This document shows positions 1 through 8,607 of a stretch of 64,000 nt of DNA, piece after piece. How positions within the stretch are numbered: position 1 is the first letter of the stretch; each line of letters begins with the position of its first letter. Under the pieces are notes generated by a model. That model saw nothing but the letters and a program-made list of their open reading frames with translations. It ran no database searches and had not been told where the DNA came from. The position numbers were made by a program, and so were the translations under genes. The DNA lies in contig JBDRAL010000012.1 in NCBI GenBank assembly GCA_039793685.1, positions 62,001 to 126,000 of the forward strand. The letters run 5' to 3'. This DNA is from JAAFHI01 sp039793685 (GTDB lineage Bacteria; Acidobacteriota; Blastocatellia; Chloracidobacteriales; Chloracidobacteriaceae).

Positions 1-191
1 GCCACGATGCGCTTGATGTAGCGCCGCTTGGATTCCACGTCCTGCATCTGGCCGTCCGGATCGGCGATGACGGTGGCAAGCCGCCGCCGCAGGGTGTCTT
101 CCCCGAATGCCTTGATAATCAACTGGATACCGATGAAATACACCGGGTCCGAATTCGTGAAGATTTTGGAAAACCACGACCGTCGCGACAT
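1..191 (-). CDS. hypothetical protein, C-terminus cut by the left edge
   Basis: The minus strand reads MSRRSWFSKIFTNSDPVYF and continues open for 63 codons to the window edge. An AGAGG ribosome-binding motif lies 4 nt before the ATG. No stop is met, so the gene continues to the left. The visible part is polar and charged (for example the stretch DTLRRRLATVIADPD), with no signal peptide or clear membrane segment. I do not recognise the family. It lies just downstream of, and on the same strand as, the 290-1708 gene, separated by a heptamer inverted repeat, so the two may or may not be cotranscribed. Confidence 0.6.
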   Translation of the reverse strand, partial: MSRRSWFSKIFTNSDPVYFIGIQLIIKAFGEDTLRRRLATVIADPDGQMQDVESKRRYIKRIV

Positions 192-207
192 TGAAACCTC
201 TGAAGAA

Positions 208-285
208 ATGGACAATTGACAGTGGACAATTGACAGTGAACCCGGATTTTCATTGTCAATTGTCCACTATCAATTGTCCATTGAC
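208..285. repeat. heptamer inverted repeat, TGGACAATTGACAG family, copy 1
   Basis: The left arm is two tandem TGGACAA/TTGACAG heptamer pairs (208-236). The right arm (251-285) is the imperfect reverse complement, so the transcript could fold into a long hairpin. It fills the gap between two minus-strand genes. Related copies are at 23033, 44576 and 48173. Confidence 0.85.
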
Positions 286-289
286 CGAT

Positions 290-1708
290 TTACCCGCCGA
301 AAAATCCGCTGCTGCGGCCGAACGACCCGGAACGTCCCGCGCGCGTGCCGGTGACGCGCCCGCTGGAGTTCATCCGCACCGTACTGCGTCCGAATCCGCT
401 CGGACGACTGCGGCCGACGCCGCTCGCGCCGCCGGTCCGCGTGCCCGCGAACATGGTCGGGCGCGAGGCGGGCGTGTAGGTCGGCGGCCGGAACGTCGAG
501 GTCGAGGGATTGTAGGTCCGGTAGGCGGGCGTCCGGCTGATGAACACCGGCGTCGGGCGGTAATAGGGATAGTGGTAGAAGAACCAGACGTGACCCAACG
601 GGCTGCCCCCGTAGTAGTAATGCCGCGTCGTCGTGGTCGTCGTGCCGGTCGTCGCCGTCTGGGTGTTGTCGGGCTGGAAATCGGCCGCGGGCAGCATGGC
701 GACGTTGAGGCCCTTGCTCTTGTATTCGACGAAATCCTCGTTGATGTCGTCGAGTTCTTCCTTCCGCGTCCGGTCCGGAATCACATAGATGACGTTTTTG
801 ACGCCCGCCTCGATGAACTTCTGGGCCGGCGGAATCTTCGCCAGATAGCGGTTGTCGAACTGGTTGTCGGCGTCCTTGTACTCGTTGAGCCGGCTCGAAT
901 CGAGGAGGAACACCGCCGGAGCCTTGTCCGGGAGCTTGGCCTGATTGGCCTCGATTTCCCCCGCGTAGTAGAGCATCGCTTCGAGCGCCTCGTGCGACGG
1001 GGTCACGCCGAGCGGATGCGGGTAGTTGTCGAAGGTCGTCACCAGCCGGCACTGCTCGGAGAGTCCCGCGCCGAAGGCGACCGAATCACGTCCGGCGAGG
1101 TCCACCACAATGGCGGTTTCGGAAGGATTTTCGGCATTTGAAAGGAGGTCGCGCGCGATGGCCTGGCCGCGCAGGTAAGCTTCGTCCATGTCGGCGCTGA
1201 AAATCGGCTTGAGCTGGGTGCGGAGCGTGTCGTATTGCAGCGATTGAATCAGCGTCGGCACGAAGTAGGGCATCCAGGCCGAGGACTTCGGCTGGAAGGC
1301 GGCCAGCATCGTGTTCTGGTCGAGGTATTTCTTCCAGTTTTCCGTCTTCAGCGAGTCCATCGTCTGCTGGTTGGTGGTCGGAAGTTGACGGGTTTCCGAA
1401 CCGACGTTCCAGCCGTGAGCCTTTTGAAGTTCGAGTGAATCCTTGTCCACTTCCGGGTCGTCCTTCACAAGCAGGACAAGTCCCGTCGTACAGGCTCCGA
1501 TTGCGCCGAGACCGACCACGGTCCCGCCTATAATCCAGCCGCGTCGCGAAATCTTCTGCCACCACGGCTTCGGCGCGCCGAAATTGCCGCCCTGTCCAAA
1601 CTGGTTCTGCGGCGCATAATTGACGCGCCCGACGCCGCCAGGGCCTTCATACTGCTGGCTGTTCGGTTGCCCCGATGGCGGTTGATTCGGGTCATTCGGA
1701 TAGCTCAT
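290..1708 (-). CDS. single-pass membrane protein with Gly/Ser/Arg-rich tail, unknown function
   Basis: A 472-residue protein. The start at 1708 is preceded by GAGGTGA at good spacing; an upstream in-frame extension to 1786 lacks such a signal. The N-terminus (MSYPNDPNQPPSGQPNSQQ) is Pro/Gln/Asn-rich, followed near residues 55-85 by one transmembrane segment (GWIIGGTVVGLGAIGAC). The central part looks like a folded domain with hydrophobic beta strands such as TAIVVDLAGRDSVAFGAGL and NVIYVIPD. The last 110 residues are Tyr/Thr/Pro- then Gly/Ser/Arg-rich, ending GRSSGFFGG, a low-complexity tail typical of exposed or disordered regions. I do not recognise the central domain. Confidence 0.8.
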   Translation of the reverse strand: MSYPNDPNQPPSGQPNSQQYEGPGGVGRVNYAPQNQFGQGGNFGAPKPWWQKISRRGWIIGGTVVGLGAIGACTTGLVLLVKDDPEVDKDSLELQKAHGWNVGSETRQLPTTNQQTMDSLKTENWKKYLDQNTMLAAFQPKSSAWMPYFVPTLIQSLQYDTLRTQLKPIFSADMDEAYLRGQAIARDLLSNAENPSETAIVVDLAGRDSVAFGAGLSEQCRLVTTFDNYPHPLGVTPSHEALEAMLYYAGEIEANQAKLPDKAPAVFLLDSSRLNEYKDADNQFDNRYLAKIPPAQKFIEAGVKNVIYVIPDRTRKEELDDINEDFVEYKSKGLNVAMLPAADFQPDNTQTATTGTTTTTTRHYYYGGSPLGHVWFFYHYPYYRPTPVFISRTPAYRTYNPSTSTFRPPTYTPASRPTMFAGTRTGGASGVGRSRPSGFGRSTVRMNSSGRVTGTRAGRSGSFGRSSGFFGG

Positions 1709-1824
1709 CTGCCAGTCACCTCGTCGCGTGGATAAAAACATCCGTATATTCAGCGGTTTGTACCACTTCGCACGAATCCGCGCCAAGACTGCGGGAAAAG
1801 CCCTCGCAAATTCGTATTCCGTTT

Positions 1825-1970
1825 GGATTGAAGATTGAAGATTTTCGATTGAAGATTGAAGGGCATCAAAAAGTAGTTCTTGTTCGCCGGTCTCCGTCTT
1901 GATCGGAAATTTCCCAATCGAAAATCTTCAATCTCCATTCGAAAATCTGAAATCTTCAATCTTCAATCCA
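1825..1970. repeat. heptamer inverted repeat, GATTGAA family
   Basis: The left arm (1825-1862) is tandem GATTGAA/GATTTTC heptamers. The right arm (1916-1970) is the reverse complement of the same words with one extra variant, and a 53-nt spacer separates them. The period is exactly 7 nt in both arms. It lies between the divergent 290-1708 gene and the molybdenum hydroxylase operon. The rest of 1709-2139 shows nothing further that I can support. Confidence 0.85.
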
Positions 1971-2139
1971 AAATCCTTTCACTTCTCCCGACCAAACGTC
2001 CGCGTCGGGGAATCGGTTTCGGATTTCGGAAGAGGGAGAAACCCCGGCAACCCGCCCGCAGGGTCGGTTTGCGTTTTCAGACCGTGGGCGGATGAAGTAA
2101 GGTTTGTCCCCACTTCAGAAATTTCCAAGGAGTCTCGCG

Positions 2140-2628
2140 ATGGCTTTCACCTTCACCGTGAACGGCAAACAGCATACCTGCGACGTCCCGCCGGATATGC
2201 CGCTGCTCTGGGTTTTACGCGACGTGATCGGACTGACCGGCACCAAGTACGGCTGCGGCATGGGTGTCTGCGGCACCTGCACCATTCATCTCAACGGCGA
2301 GGCCGTCCGGGCCTGCCTCACCACCGCTCAGGCGGCGGCGGGAAAGAAGATAACGACCATCGAAGGAATCTCCGCCAACCGGTCGCACCCGGTCCAGCAG
2401 GCGTGGATGGAGGAAGACGTCGCCCAGTGCGGCTACTGCCAGCCCGGCCAGATCATGACGGCCTGCGCGCTGCTCGCCAAAAAACCGAACCCCACGGACG
2501 CCGAAATCGACGACGCCATGAGCGGAAATATCTGTCGCTGCGGGACCTACCAGCGGATTCGTACCGCTGTCCGCCGGGCTGCCGGCACACCCAAAGCCAA
2601 GTCGGCGAAGGGAGGTCGGGAAGAATGA
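2140..2628 (+). CDS. iorA: isoquinoline 1-oxidoreductase-like 2Fe-2S subunit (CoxS/IorA family)
   Basis: A 162-residue small subunit of a xanthine-oxidase-family molybdenum hydroxylase. It passes electrons from the Mo centre through two 2Fe-2S clusters. The plant-ferredoxin-type cluster ligands are Cys39, Cys44, Cys47 and Cys59 (motif CGMGVCGTC). The C-terminal helical cluster uses Cys97, Cys100, Cys132 and Cys134 (CGYCQPGQ and CRCGTY). AAGGAG lies 8 nt before ATG 2140; the 12-residue upstream extension is unsupported. The stop overlaps the start of the large subunit (ATGA), so translation is probably coupled. No FAD subunit is adjacent, which matches the two-subunit IorAB type. The exact substrate cannot be read from sequence. 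Confidence 0.93.
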   Translation: MAFTFTVNGKQHTCDVPPDMPLLWVLRDVIGLTGTKYGCGMGVCGTCTIHLNGEAVRACLTTAQAAAGKKITTIEGISANRSHPVQQAWMEEDVAQCGYCQPGQIMTACALLAKKPNPTDAEIDDAMSGNICRCGTYQRIRTAVRRAAGTPKAKSAKGGREE

Positions 2629-4751
2629 ATCCGATTCAAAATCTCAGCCGTCGCGAATTTGTAACCGCCGGCGCGGTGACGGGCACGGCGCTGGTGCTCG
2701 GCTGCTCGCTCGGCTTCAAGCAGCCACCCGCCGTCGAGGCCACTTCGGCAACCGGTCCGGAATTTTCTCCGAATGCCTTTCTCAGCATCGGCGCGGACGA
2801 CACCATCACCGTCACGGTCAATAAAACCGAAATGGGCCAGGGCATCCGGACCGGTTTCGCCATGCTCGTCGCCGAGGAACTCGAAGCCGACTGGACAAAG
2901 GTGAAAGTCGTCAACGCAACGGCGAATCAGGCAAAGTACGGCTTCCAGGGCACCGGCGGCAGCGGCAGTTCGCGCAGCGCCTGGGAACCCTTCCGCCGCG
3001 CGGGAGCCAGCGCGCGCGTCATGCTCACGCAGGCGGCGGCGAAAACCTGGAGCGTGCCGGAAAGCGAATGCAAGGCCGAAAACGGTTTCATCGTTCATTC
3101 CTCGGGCAAAAAGCTGAGTTACGGGAAGCTGGTCGAGGCCGCCGCCGCGCTGCCCGTACCGGATGCGAAAACGCTGCCTCTGAAAAACCCGAAGGATTTC
3201 AAGGTCATCGGAACGCGCGTCAAACGCATCGACAATCCGGCCATCGTGGACGGTTCGGCCGTCTACGGGATGGACATGCGCGTGCCGGGAATGAACTTCG
3301 CCACCATCGTTCATTGTCCGACCTTCGGTGGAAAGCCGGTGAGCTTCGACGATTCGAAAGCAAAGGCCGTGAAGGGGGTCCGGAAGGTGGTTCAGACGGA
3401 AACCGGCGTCGCCGTCGTGGCCGACAACACCTGGGCCGCGATGCAGGGAGCGAAGGCGCTGACCGTCAAGTGGGACGACGGCCCGCACGCCGGGCTTTCC
3501 AGCGAGGGCATCCGCAAAATGTTCGAGGAAAAGGGGAAAACCCCCGGTCTCGAAGCCAAGAAAACCGGCAATTTCCCCCAGGCGTTCGAAGGGGCGGCGA
3601 AAAAGGTGGAGGTAATCTATGAAGTTCCGTTCCTCAACCACGCCACGATGGAGCCGCAGAACTGCACCGCGCACGTCACCGCCGACAGTTGCGAAATCTG
3701 GGCCCCGACGCAGTTTCCCAACTTCGTCGTCGATCAGGCGAAGCGGATTACCGGCCTCGACCCGTCGAAAATCAAGGTCAACATCACCCTGCTCGGCGGC
3801 GGTTTCGGTCGCCGCATCGAATCCGACTACGCGGCGGACGCCATCGAAGTCGCGAAACAGGTGACCGGCCCCGTTCAGGTGACTTGGTCGCGCGAAGAAG
3901 ACATGCAGCACGGCTGGTATCGCCCGGCGAGTTATCACGTTCTCAAGGGAGCCATCGGAGCCGACGGCGCGTGCCTCGGGATGATGCACCGGCTGGTCGC
4001 CCCGTCCATCGGGGGCCAGCGGCAGCCGGACGGCGGCAAAGGCATTGACGGCATGGCTGGCATCGCCAACACGCAGTACGGTTTCCCCAATTTCCTCGCC
4101 GAGTACGTCCGGGCCAACACCGGCGTCCCGCTCGGCTACTGGCGCGCGGTCTACGACTCGCAGAACGGCTTCGTCCAGGAAAGTTTCATGGACGAACTCG
4201 CCCACGCGGCGGGCAAGGACCCGTTCGAATTCCGTCGTGGCCTGCTTGCCGGGTCGCCCCGATTGAAGGGCGTCCTTGAACTCGCCGCCGAAAAGGCGGG
4301 CTGGGGCAAGGCGCTGCCGAAAGGCGTGTTCCGGGGCATCGCGAGCCATTTCGCCTTCGGAGCCTACTGCGCGCAGGTGGCGGAAGTTTCCGTTACGGAC
4401 GGCGAGGTGAAAGTTCACCGGATCGTCTGCGCGGTGGACGTCGGAACCGTCATCAATCCGAACATGGTCGAAGCCCAGATGGAGGGCTGCGTGGTTTACG
4501 GGCTGTCGGCGGCGCTGTTCGGCGAAATCACCATCGACGGCGGCAAGGCGGTCCAGACGAATTTCCACAACTACCCGGTGATGCGGATCAAGGACATGCC
4601 GAAAGTGGAAGTTCATATCGTGAAAAGCGAGGAAGCGGTCTCGGGCGCGGGCGAACCCGGCCTCCCCCCGGCGGCCCCGGCGGTCTGCAACGCCATCTTC
4701 GCGGCCACCGGAAAGCGCATTCGTCGGCTTCCCATCCGGCTCGACGAGTGA
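2625..4751 (+). CDS. iorB: isoquinoline 1-oxidoreductase-like molybdenum subunit (CoxL/IorB family), Tat-exported
   Basis: A 708-residue molybdopterin-cytosine-dinucleotide-binding large subunit that hydroxylates an aldehyde or N-heterocycle. The N-terminus SRREFVTAGAVTGTALVLGC carries a twin-arginine motif followed by a hydrophobic stretch and a Cys in a lipobox-like setting, so a Tat-exported and possibly lipidated enzyme is likely. Family motifs include GQGIRTGFAMLVAEELEAD, LLGGGFGRR and, near the C-terminus, SGAGEPGLPPAAPAVCNAI with the conserved GEPG active-site region. The start overlaps the small-subunit stop. The longer in-frame ORF back to 1899 runs through repeat DNA and the small-subunit gene in another frame, so it was not used. 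The downstream xdhC and mocA-like genes supply cofactor maturation. Confidence 0.93.
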   Translation: MNPIQNLSRREFVTAGAVTGTALVLGCSLGFKQPPAVEATSATGPEFSPNAFLSIGADDTITVTVNKTEMGQGIRTGFAMLVAEELEADWTKVKVVNATANQAKYGFQGTGGSGSSRSAWEPFRRAGASARVMLTQAAAKTWSVPESECKAENGFIVHSSGKKLSYGKLVEAAAALPVPDAKTLPLKNPKDFKVIGTRVKRIDNPAIVDGSAVYGMDMRVPGMNFATIVHCPTFGGKPVSFDDSKAKAVKGVRKVVQTETGVAVVADNTWAAMQGAKALTVKWDDGPHAGLSSEGIRKMFEEKGKTPGLEAKKTGNFPQAFEGAAKKVEVIYEVPFLNHATMEPQNCTAHVTADSCEIWAPTQFPNFVVDQAKRITGLDPSKIKVNITLLGGGFGRRIESDYAADAIEVAKQVTGPVQVTWSREEDMQHGWYRPASYHVLKGAIGADGACLGMMHRLVAPSIGGQRQPDGGKGIDGMAGIANTQYGFPNFLAEYVRANTGVPLGYWRAVYDSQNGFVQESFMDELAHAAGKDPFEFRRGLLAGSPRLKGVLELAAEKAGWGKALPKGVFRGIASHFAFGAYCAQVAEVSVTDGEVKVHRIVCAVDVGTVINPNMVEAQMEGCVVYGLSAALFGEITIDGGKAVQTNFHNYPVMRIKDMPKVEVHIVKSEEAVSGAGEPGLPPAAPAVCNAIFAATGKRIRRLPIRLDE

Positions 4752-4761
4752 CCGAAACTGA

Positions 4762-4807
4762 AAGCAACCTCCATTTAACCCAGAAAAATATGAAATGGGG
4801 GTTGCTT
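4762..4807. repeat. hairpin between iorB and xdhC
   Basis: Arms AAGCAACCTCCATTT (4762-4776) and AAATGGGGGTTGCTT (4793-4807) pair over 15 nt with one mismatch around a 16-nt loop. No T-tract follows, so it is more likely an RNA stability or attenuation element than a strong intrinsic terminator. It separates the structural genes from the maturation genes. Confidence 0.6.
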
Positions 4808-4890
4808 CCCGACTGGAAAAACGATGAGAATGGGTGGCGAACCGACCACCCATCCCCTGATTTCAAAAGACTTCATCCAGCGAGCACGAG

Positions 4891-5988
4891 ATGAACGAAC
4901 TCGCCCGCCTTCTGGGCGCTTACGATGACTGCGTCGCGACCGGCAAGCGCGTGGTGCTGGCGACCGTGGTGAGCGTCACCGGGTCGGCCTATCGCCGTCC
5001 GGGTGCGCGGATGCTCGTGACCGATGCGGGAGAAACCTTCGGGACCATCAGCGGCGGATGTCTCGAACGCGACGTGGCCGAGCGCGCCGCCGGGGTTCTC
5101 GCAACCGGGAAACCCGCGCGGGTGGTCTACGACACGCGGGACGACGCGGCGTGGGGCATCGGAATGGGTTGTAATGGAGAAATCTCCATTCTCATCGAAC
5201 CCCTGCTGACCGCCGGGCCGATGAATCCCCTGAATCTTCTCCGGATGGCCCGCGACAGCGGCAACGACGCGGCCATCGCCGTCATTCACCGGACGGAGGG
5301 TTCGCTCGCCCACCAGCAGTGGAGCTATCTGGTCTGCGGTCCCGATGCTTCCTTTTCCGAAGCCGAACCGTCCGACCACTGGGCGGGCAATCTTTACGCA
5401 GCGATGCAGAAGGCCCTCCGGGAACGCCGCTCCGGCGCTCATTCGGTTTCCCTGCCCGATGGAAACGCCGAAATCTTCATCGACTTCATCCCCCAGCCGG
5501 TCGAGCTGACCATTTTCGGCGCGGGCGATGACACCCAGCCCATCGCCGGACTGGCCGACACGCTCGGCTGGCGGGTCACGGTCGCCGACCATCGGCCGGC
5601 GTGGATTACTCGGGACCGTTTTCCCGGCGCAACCCTGTTTGAAGCCGTCGCGGGTGATGTACCACTCAAGTCGAGCGACTTCATTCTGGTCATGAATCAC
5701 AACTACGAAACCGACAAGGCGGTGCTGCGACGTCTCGCGACACTTTCCACGCGCTACGTCGGCATTCTCGGTCCGCGTCGGCGTACGGAACGCATGCTCG
5801 CCGACCTCGCCGATGAAGGCGTCCGTCCGTCGGCGGAAATTCTGTCGAGCTGGCACTATCCGGTGGGCCTCGACCTCGGCGGCGAAACCCCGGCTGAAGT
5901 CGCACTTTCCATCGTTGCCGAAATTCAATCCGTCATCGGAAATCGACAGGGCGGCCGACTCCGGGACCGTCCGGGTTCGATTCACTGA
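4891..5988 (+). CDS. xdhC: XdhC/CoxI-family molybdenum cofactor insertion protein
   Basis: A 365-residue protein. Family members bind molybdenum cofactor, promote its sulfuration and insert it into xanthine-oxidase-type enzymes. The N-terminal XdhC/CoxI domain carries VLATVVSVTGSAYRRPGARM, the GTISGGCLERD motif and GMGCNGEISILIEP. The C-terminal Rossmann domain has FGAGDDTQPIAGLADTLGW, followed by VMNHNYETDKAVL and YVGILGPRRRTERM. The length is normal for the full two-domain form. It sits 139 nt after iorB, and its stop is 7 nt before the mocA-like start, so this is one maturation unit. Confidence 0.92.
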   Translation: MNELARLLGAYDDCVATGKRVVLATVVSVTGSAYRRPGARMLVTDAGETFGTISGGCLERDVAERAAGVLATGKPARVVYDTRDDAAWGIGMGCNGEISILIEPLLTAGPMNPLNLLRMARDSGNDAAIAVIHRTEGSLAHQQWSYLVCGPDASFSEAEPSDHWAGNLYAAMQKALRERRSGAHSVSLPDGNAEIFIDFIPQPVELTIFGAGDDTQPIAGLADTLGWRVTVADHRPAWITRDRFPGATLFEAVAGDVPLKSSDFILVMNHNYETDKAVLRRLATLSTRYVGILGPRRRTERMLADLADEGVRPSAEILSSWHYPVGLDLGGETPAEVALSIVAEIQSVIGNRQGGRLRDRPGSIH

Positions 5989-5995
5989 CGCCGAG

Positions 5996-6619
5996 ATGGA
6001 AAAACAAGACGCACCCCTGAATTATGGGGCGATCCTTCTCGCCGCCGGTGCGTCCAGCCGCATGGGAAGGCCGAAATTGAGTCTTCCGTTCCAAGGGGAA
6101 AGTCTGATACGACGTATTGCACGGGTCGCGCACGATGCCGGATGCCATCCGGTCGCGGTCGTGCTTGGCGCGTACACTGAGGAATACCGGCAATGTCTTT
6201 CCGATCTGCCCGTTGTTTTTCTTGAAAACAACGACTGGGCGACCGGAATGGCCTCCTCGATTCGACTCGGCGTGACATATCTCTCCGGGATTGAATTCTG
6301 CCGGGGCGCTTTTCTTTTAACCGGGGATCAACCGTTCGTTTCGGCGAACCTGCTTGTCCGGATGGCCGACACCATCGGGAGCGCGACGGCGCTCGGCTGT
6401 CGGTACGACGACATCATCGGCGTTCCCGCCCTGTTCAAACGCGCACGGTTTGCGGACCTGCTGGCGCTCGACGGGGACCAGGGTGCGCGCAAACTGCTCA
6501 GGCCGCTTTCGGAAACCACGGTCTGCCTCGACTTTCCGGAAGGAACGTTCGACGTGGACACACCCGAAGCCTACGCCGCACTGCCCCACATTGAATCCGG
6601 AGACGCGCCGCCACGCTGA
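5996..6619 (+). CDS. mocA: MocA-like molybdopterin nucleotidyltransferase
   Basis: A 207-residue NTP-transferase-fold enzyme expected to attach CMP to molybdopterin and give the cytosine dinucleotide used by IorB-type hydroxylases. The nucleotide-binding signature is ILLAAGASSRMGRPKLSLP near residues 13-31. LLTGDQPF supplies the metal-binding Asp region, and GVPALFKR with DGDQGARKLL are family motifs. Start 5996 lies 7 nt after the xdhC stop; the longer in-frame ORF from 5813 overlaps xdhC and is not needed. MocA rather than MobA is inferred from the hydroxylase context. The symbol is by family and context, not by experiment. Confidence 0.85.
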   Translation: MEKQDAPLNYGAILLAAGASSRMGRPKLSLPFQGESLIRRIARVAHDAGCHPVAVVLGAYTEEYRQCLSDLPVVFLENNDWATGMASSIRLGVTYLSGIEFCRGAFLLTGDQPFVSANLLVRMADTIGSATALGCRYDDIIGVPALFKRARFADLLALDGDQGARKLLRPLSETTVCLDFPEGTFDVDTPEAYAALPHIESGDAPPR

Positions 6620-6654
6620 AACCTCGCACGGCGACGGGTCCCGAACCGAGGAAA

Positions 6655-8436
6655 ATGTTCAACGCAGGAGATTCCATTGGCGGTTATCGCCTGAACGAAC
6701 GCCGCAGCGGCGGACTGGCCGATGAAACGTGGCTGGCGGAAAGCGACCACGACGATCTTCCGGTCATCGTCCAGGCCTTCGCGGCCGAGGCGAAGCACAA
6801 TTCCCCACTGGCCCGCGCCCTGTTCAACCAGGCCAAACTCGATCGGCACGAGAACGTCGTTCCGACGCTCGACGTTCTCATCGAGCAGGAACGCCTGATT
6901 TCCGTGTCGCCGTGGCTGGCCGAAAATCTGCGGGCGCTGCCGAAGCCGGTTTCTCCCTCGGCCGCGGCCCAGTTCGCGCTGGGCATCCTGAACGGACTGA
7001 TTTTCCTGCACGATCACGGCATCGTTCATGGGTTGCTCGCGCCCGCCTCGGTCCGGCTTCACAAAGGGAGTCCGAAACTCGCGAATTACGGCATCGCCGA
7101 ATGGCTCACGCCGAACCTCAACGACCCGAACGTCTTCGAGTTCTTGCCCTATCGCGCCCCGTCCGCGCTCGAAGGGCAATACACCCGGCAGTCGGATTTC
7201 TGGTCGCTCGGCGTCATCCTCTATGAACTCATTTCCGGTTACCTCCCCTTTCCCCAACAAAACCGCCGGGACCTGACCTCCGCCATCCGGACACTCTTTC
7301 CCGATCCGCTTCCGCCGACCGTCCCGTCCGAAATGAGGGCGATCATCCTGCGGCTGATGGAACGCAATCCGAGCCGGGGCTACCGAAACGGTGAGGAAGT
7401 CCGGGGCGACCTGAACTATTTCCTCGCTCGCCGCAATTCCGACGCGGCCGTGGAAACCAGTGTCCCCCCGCCGGCCAAACCCGCCGCGCCGACCGGAAAT
7501 CTGTCCGCGCCATCATTCGGAAACTACGGGCGGGCTGAATCCGGTCCCGCGCGCGGCAACGGGCGGCTGATCGTCATCGGGGTCGGGCTGTTCTGCCTTG
7601 CGACCCTCGTGGCGACGATTTTCACCATCCGGTATTTCGAGAAAAAAGCCAGTTGGAACATGCAGCCGAAGACGGGGCAAAACACCGCGCCACCGGCTCC
7701 GACTTCAACCGCCACCACGACGCCCTCTCCGGCGGGTTATCCGCCGAAGACGCTCGCCAAAACGCTCACCGTCGCGCCCACCGACGCCGATTTCACCGAA
7801 ATCGCCCAGGCGGTAGAAAAAGCCGAAAACGGTTCGCGGATCGTGGTCAAGCCGGGGACCTACAAAACCGGGTTCACCATCGACAAGGATCTCGAAATCA
7901 TCGGATTCGGCACGGAAGGGACCATCGTCCTCGAATGCTCCAAAGGCCCCTGCATTCTTGTGAAATCGGGAAAATCCGTGGTTCAGGGACTGACCCTGGT
8001 CGGCAAGGGCGCGGCCTCGGGCGGATCGTTTTTCGCCATCAGCGTTGAGGGTGGCTCCTTGCTGCTCGACGCCTGTTCGGTCCAGTCCGACACGCTGGCG
8101 TCCATCGCGGTCGCGGGCGCGGCCACCACGCTCACCGCCCGCAACTGTTCCATCCGGGACGGAAAAGCCAGCGGCATTGGTGCATGGGCCGGAGCGCGCG
8201 TCGAGGCGACCGAATGCCGCGTCACCGGCAACCGGAGCGCGGGCGTCGTGGTCAACAACAACGCCACGGTCGTGCTAACCAAATGCACCGTCAGCGACAA
8301 CGGCCTCTGGGGCATCCGGGCTTACGAAGGCGGACGAGCCAAAGTCACCGAAACGACGTTCAAAAACAACGCCAAGGGGGCCTACGCCAACGACCCCACC
8401 GGCACGATCGAGCGGACGAACAACACGGGGGAGTAG
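6655..8436 (+). CDS. transmembrane pseudokinase with extracytoplasmic right-handed beta-helix
   Basis: A 593-residue three-part protein. Residues about 8-265 are a Ser/Thr kinase fold with GGYRL at the start and a clear C-lobe (YRAPSALEG, SDFWSLGVILYELISGYLPF). The catalytic signatures are lost: the VAIK Lys position is Gln40, HRD is His125-Gly126-Leu127, and DFG is Asn144-Tyr145-Gly146. A Pro/Ala-rich linker leads to one membrane span near 305-326 (LIVIGVGLFCLATLVATIF). A second Thr/Pro linker is followed from about residue 365 to the end by a parallel beta-helix of the pectate-lyase/NosD type, with repeated turns such as ARVEATECRVTGNRSAGVVV. It is predicted not to phosphorylate but may sense or scaffold. 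It follows mocA by 35 nt, and its TAG stop abuts a heptamer repeat. Confidence 0.85.
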   Translation: MFNAGDSIGGYRLNERRSGGLADETWLAESDHDDLPVIVQAFAAEAKHNSPLARALFNQAKLDRHENVVPTLDVLIEQERLISVSPWLAENLRALPKPVSPSAAAQFALGILNGLIFLHDHGIVHGLLAPASVRLHKGSPKLANYGIAEWLTPNLNDPNVFEFLPYRAPSALEGQYTRQSDFWSLGVILYELISGYLPFPQQNRRDLTSAIRTLFPDPLPPTVPSEMRAIILRLMERNPSRGYRNGEEVRGDLNYFLARRNSDAAVETSVPPPAKPAAPTGNLSAPSFGNYGRAESGPARGNGRLIVIGVGLFCLATLVATIFTIRYFEKKASWNMQPKTGQNTAPPAPTSTATTTPSPAGYPPKTLAKTLTVAPTDADFTEIAQAVEKAENGSRIVVKPGTYKTGFTIDKDLEIIGFGTEGTIVLECSKGPCILVKSGKSVVQGLTLVGKGAASGGSFFAISVEGGSLLLDACSVQSDTLASIAVAGAATTLTARNCSIRDGKASGIGAWAGARVEATECRVTGNRSAGVVVNNNATVVLTKCTVSDNGLWGIRAYEGGRAKVTETTFKNNAKGAYANDPTGTIERTNNTGE

Positions 8437-8603
8437 TCTGGAGTCTGGAGTCGAGAGTCTGGAGTCAAAACCGGACTTTCAGACTGAAAGACAAGGAGAC
8501 AAGAAAGATTCCGGCGGCCCGCCATTCAGTCAAGTTTCTCTTACCTTCCTGTCTTGTCTTTTGGTTTTGACTCCAGACTCACGACTCCAGACTCCAGACT
8601 TTT
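8436..8603. repeat. heptamer inverted repeat, GTCTGGA family, copy 1
   Basis: The left arm (8436-8466) is GTCTGGA/GTCTGGA/GTCGAGA/GTCTGGA/GTC, and the right arm (8568-8601) is its reverse complement. The first G is also the last base of the upstream gene's TAG stop. The spacer has further partly complementary segments. The right arm ends 6 nt before the next start codon. Confidence 0.88.
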
Positions 8604-8607
8604 TTCT

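Noticed and set aside
191..1141. A 316-codon plus-strand ORF
   Set aside because: Arg/Gly-rich antisense of the 290-1708 gene; it starts in repeat DNA and lacks a ribosome-binding site.
1899..2624. N-terminal extension of IorB to give a 950-residue protein
   Set aside because: The extension crosses repeat DNA and reads the iorA gene in a wrong frame; the Tat signal and ATGA overlap mark 2625 as the start.
2547..4853. A 768-codon minus-strand ORF opposite iorB
   Set aside because: It is an Arg/Asp/Val-rich shadow of a high-GC gene with no recognisable domain; the plus strand encodes an unmistakable enzyme.
5974..5983. GGTTCGATTC, which resembles a tRNA T-loop
   Set aside because: It lies inside the C-terminal codons of xdhC, and no acceptor stem, anticodon arm or D arm can be built around it.
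8554..8607. Extra 18 N-terminal residues on the aldo/keto reductase
   Set aside because: They are the translation of the GTCTGGA-family right arm (SRLTTPDSRL); the family fold begins after ATG 8608.
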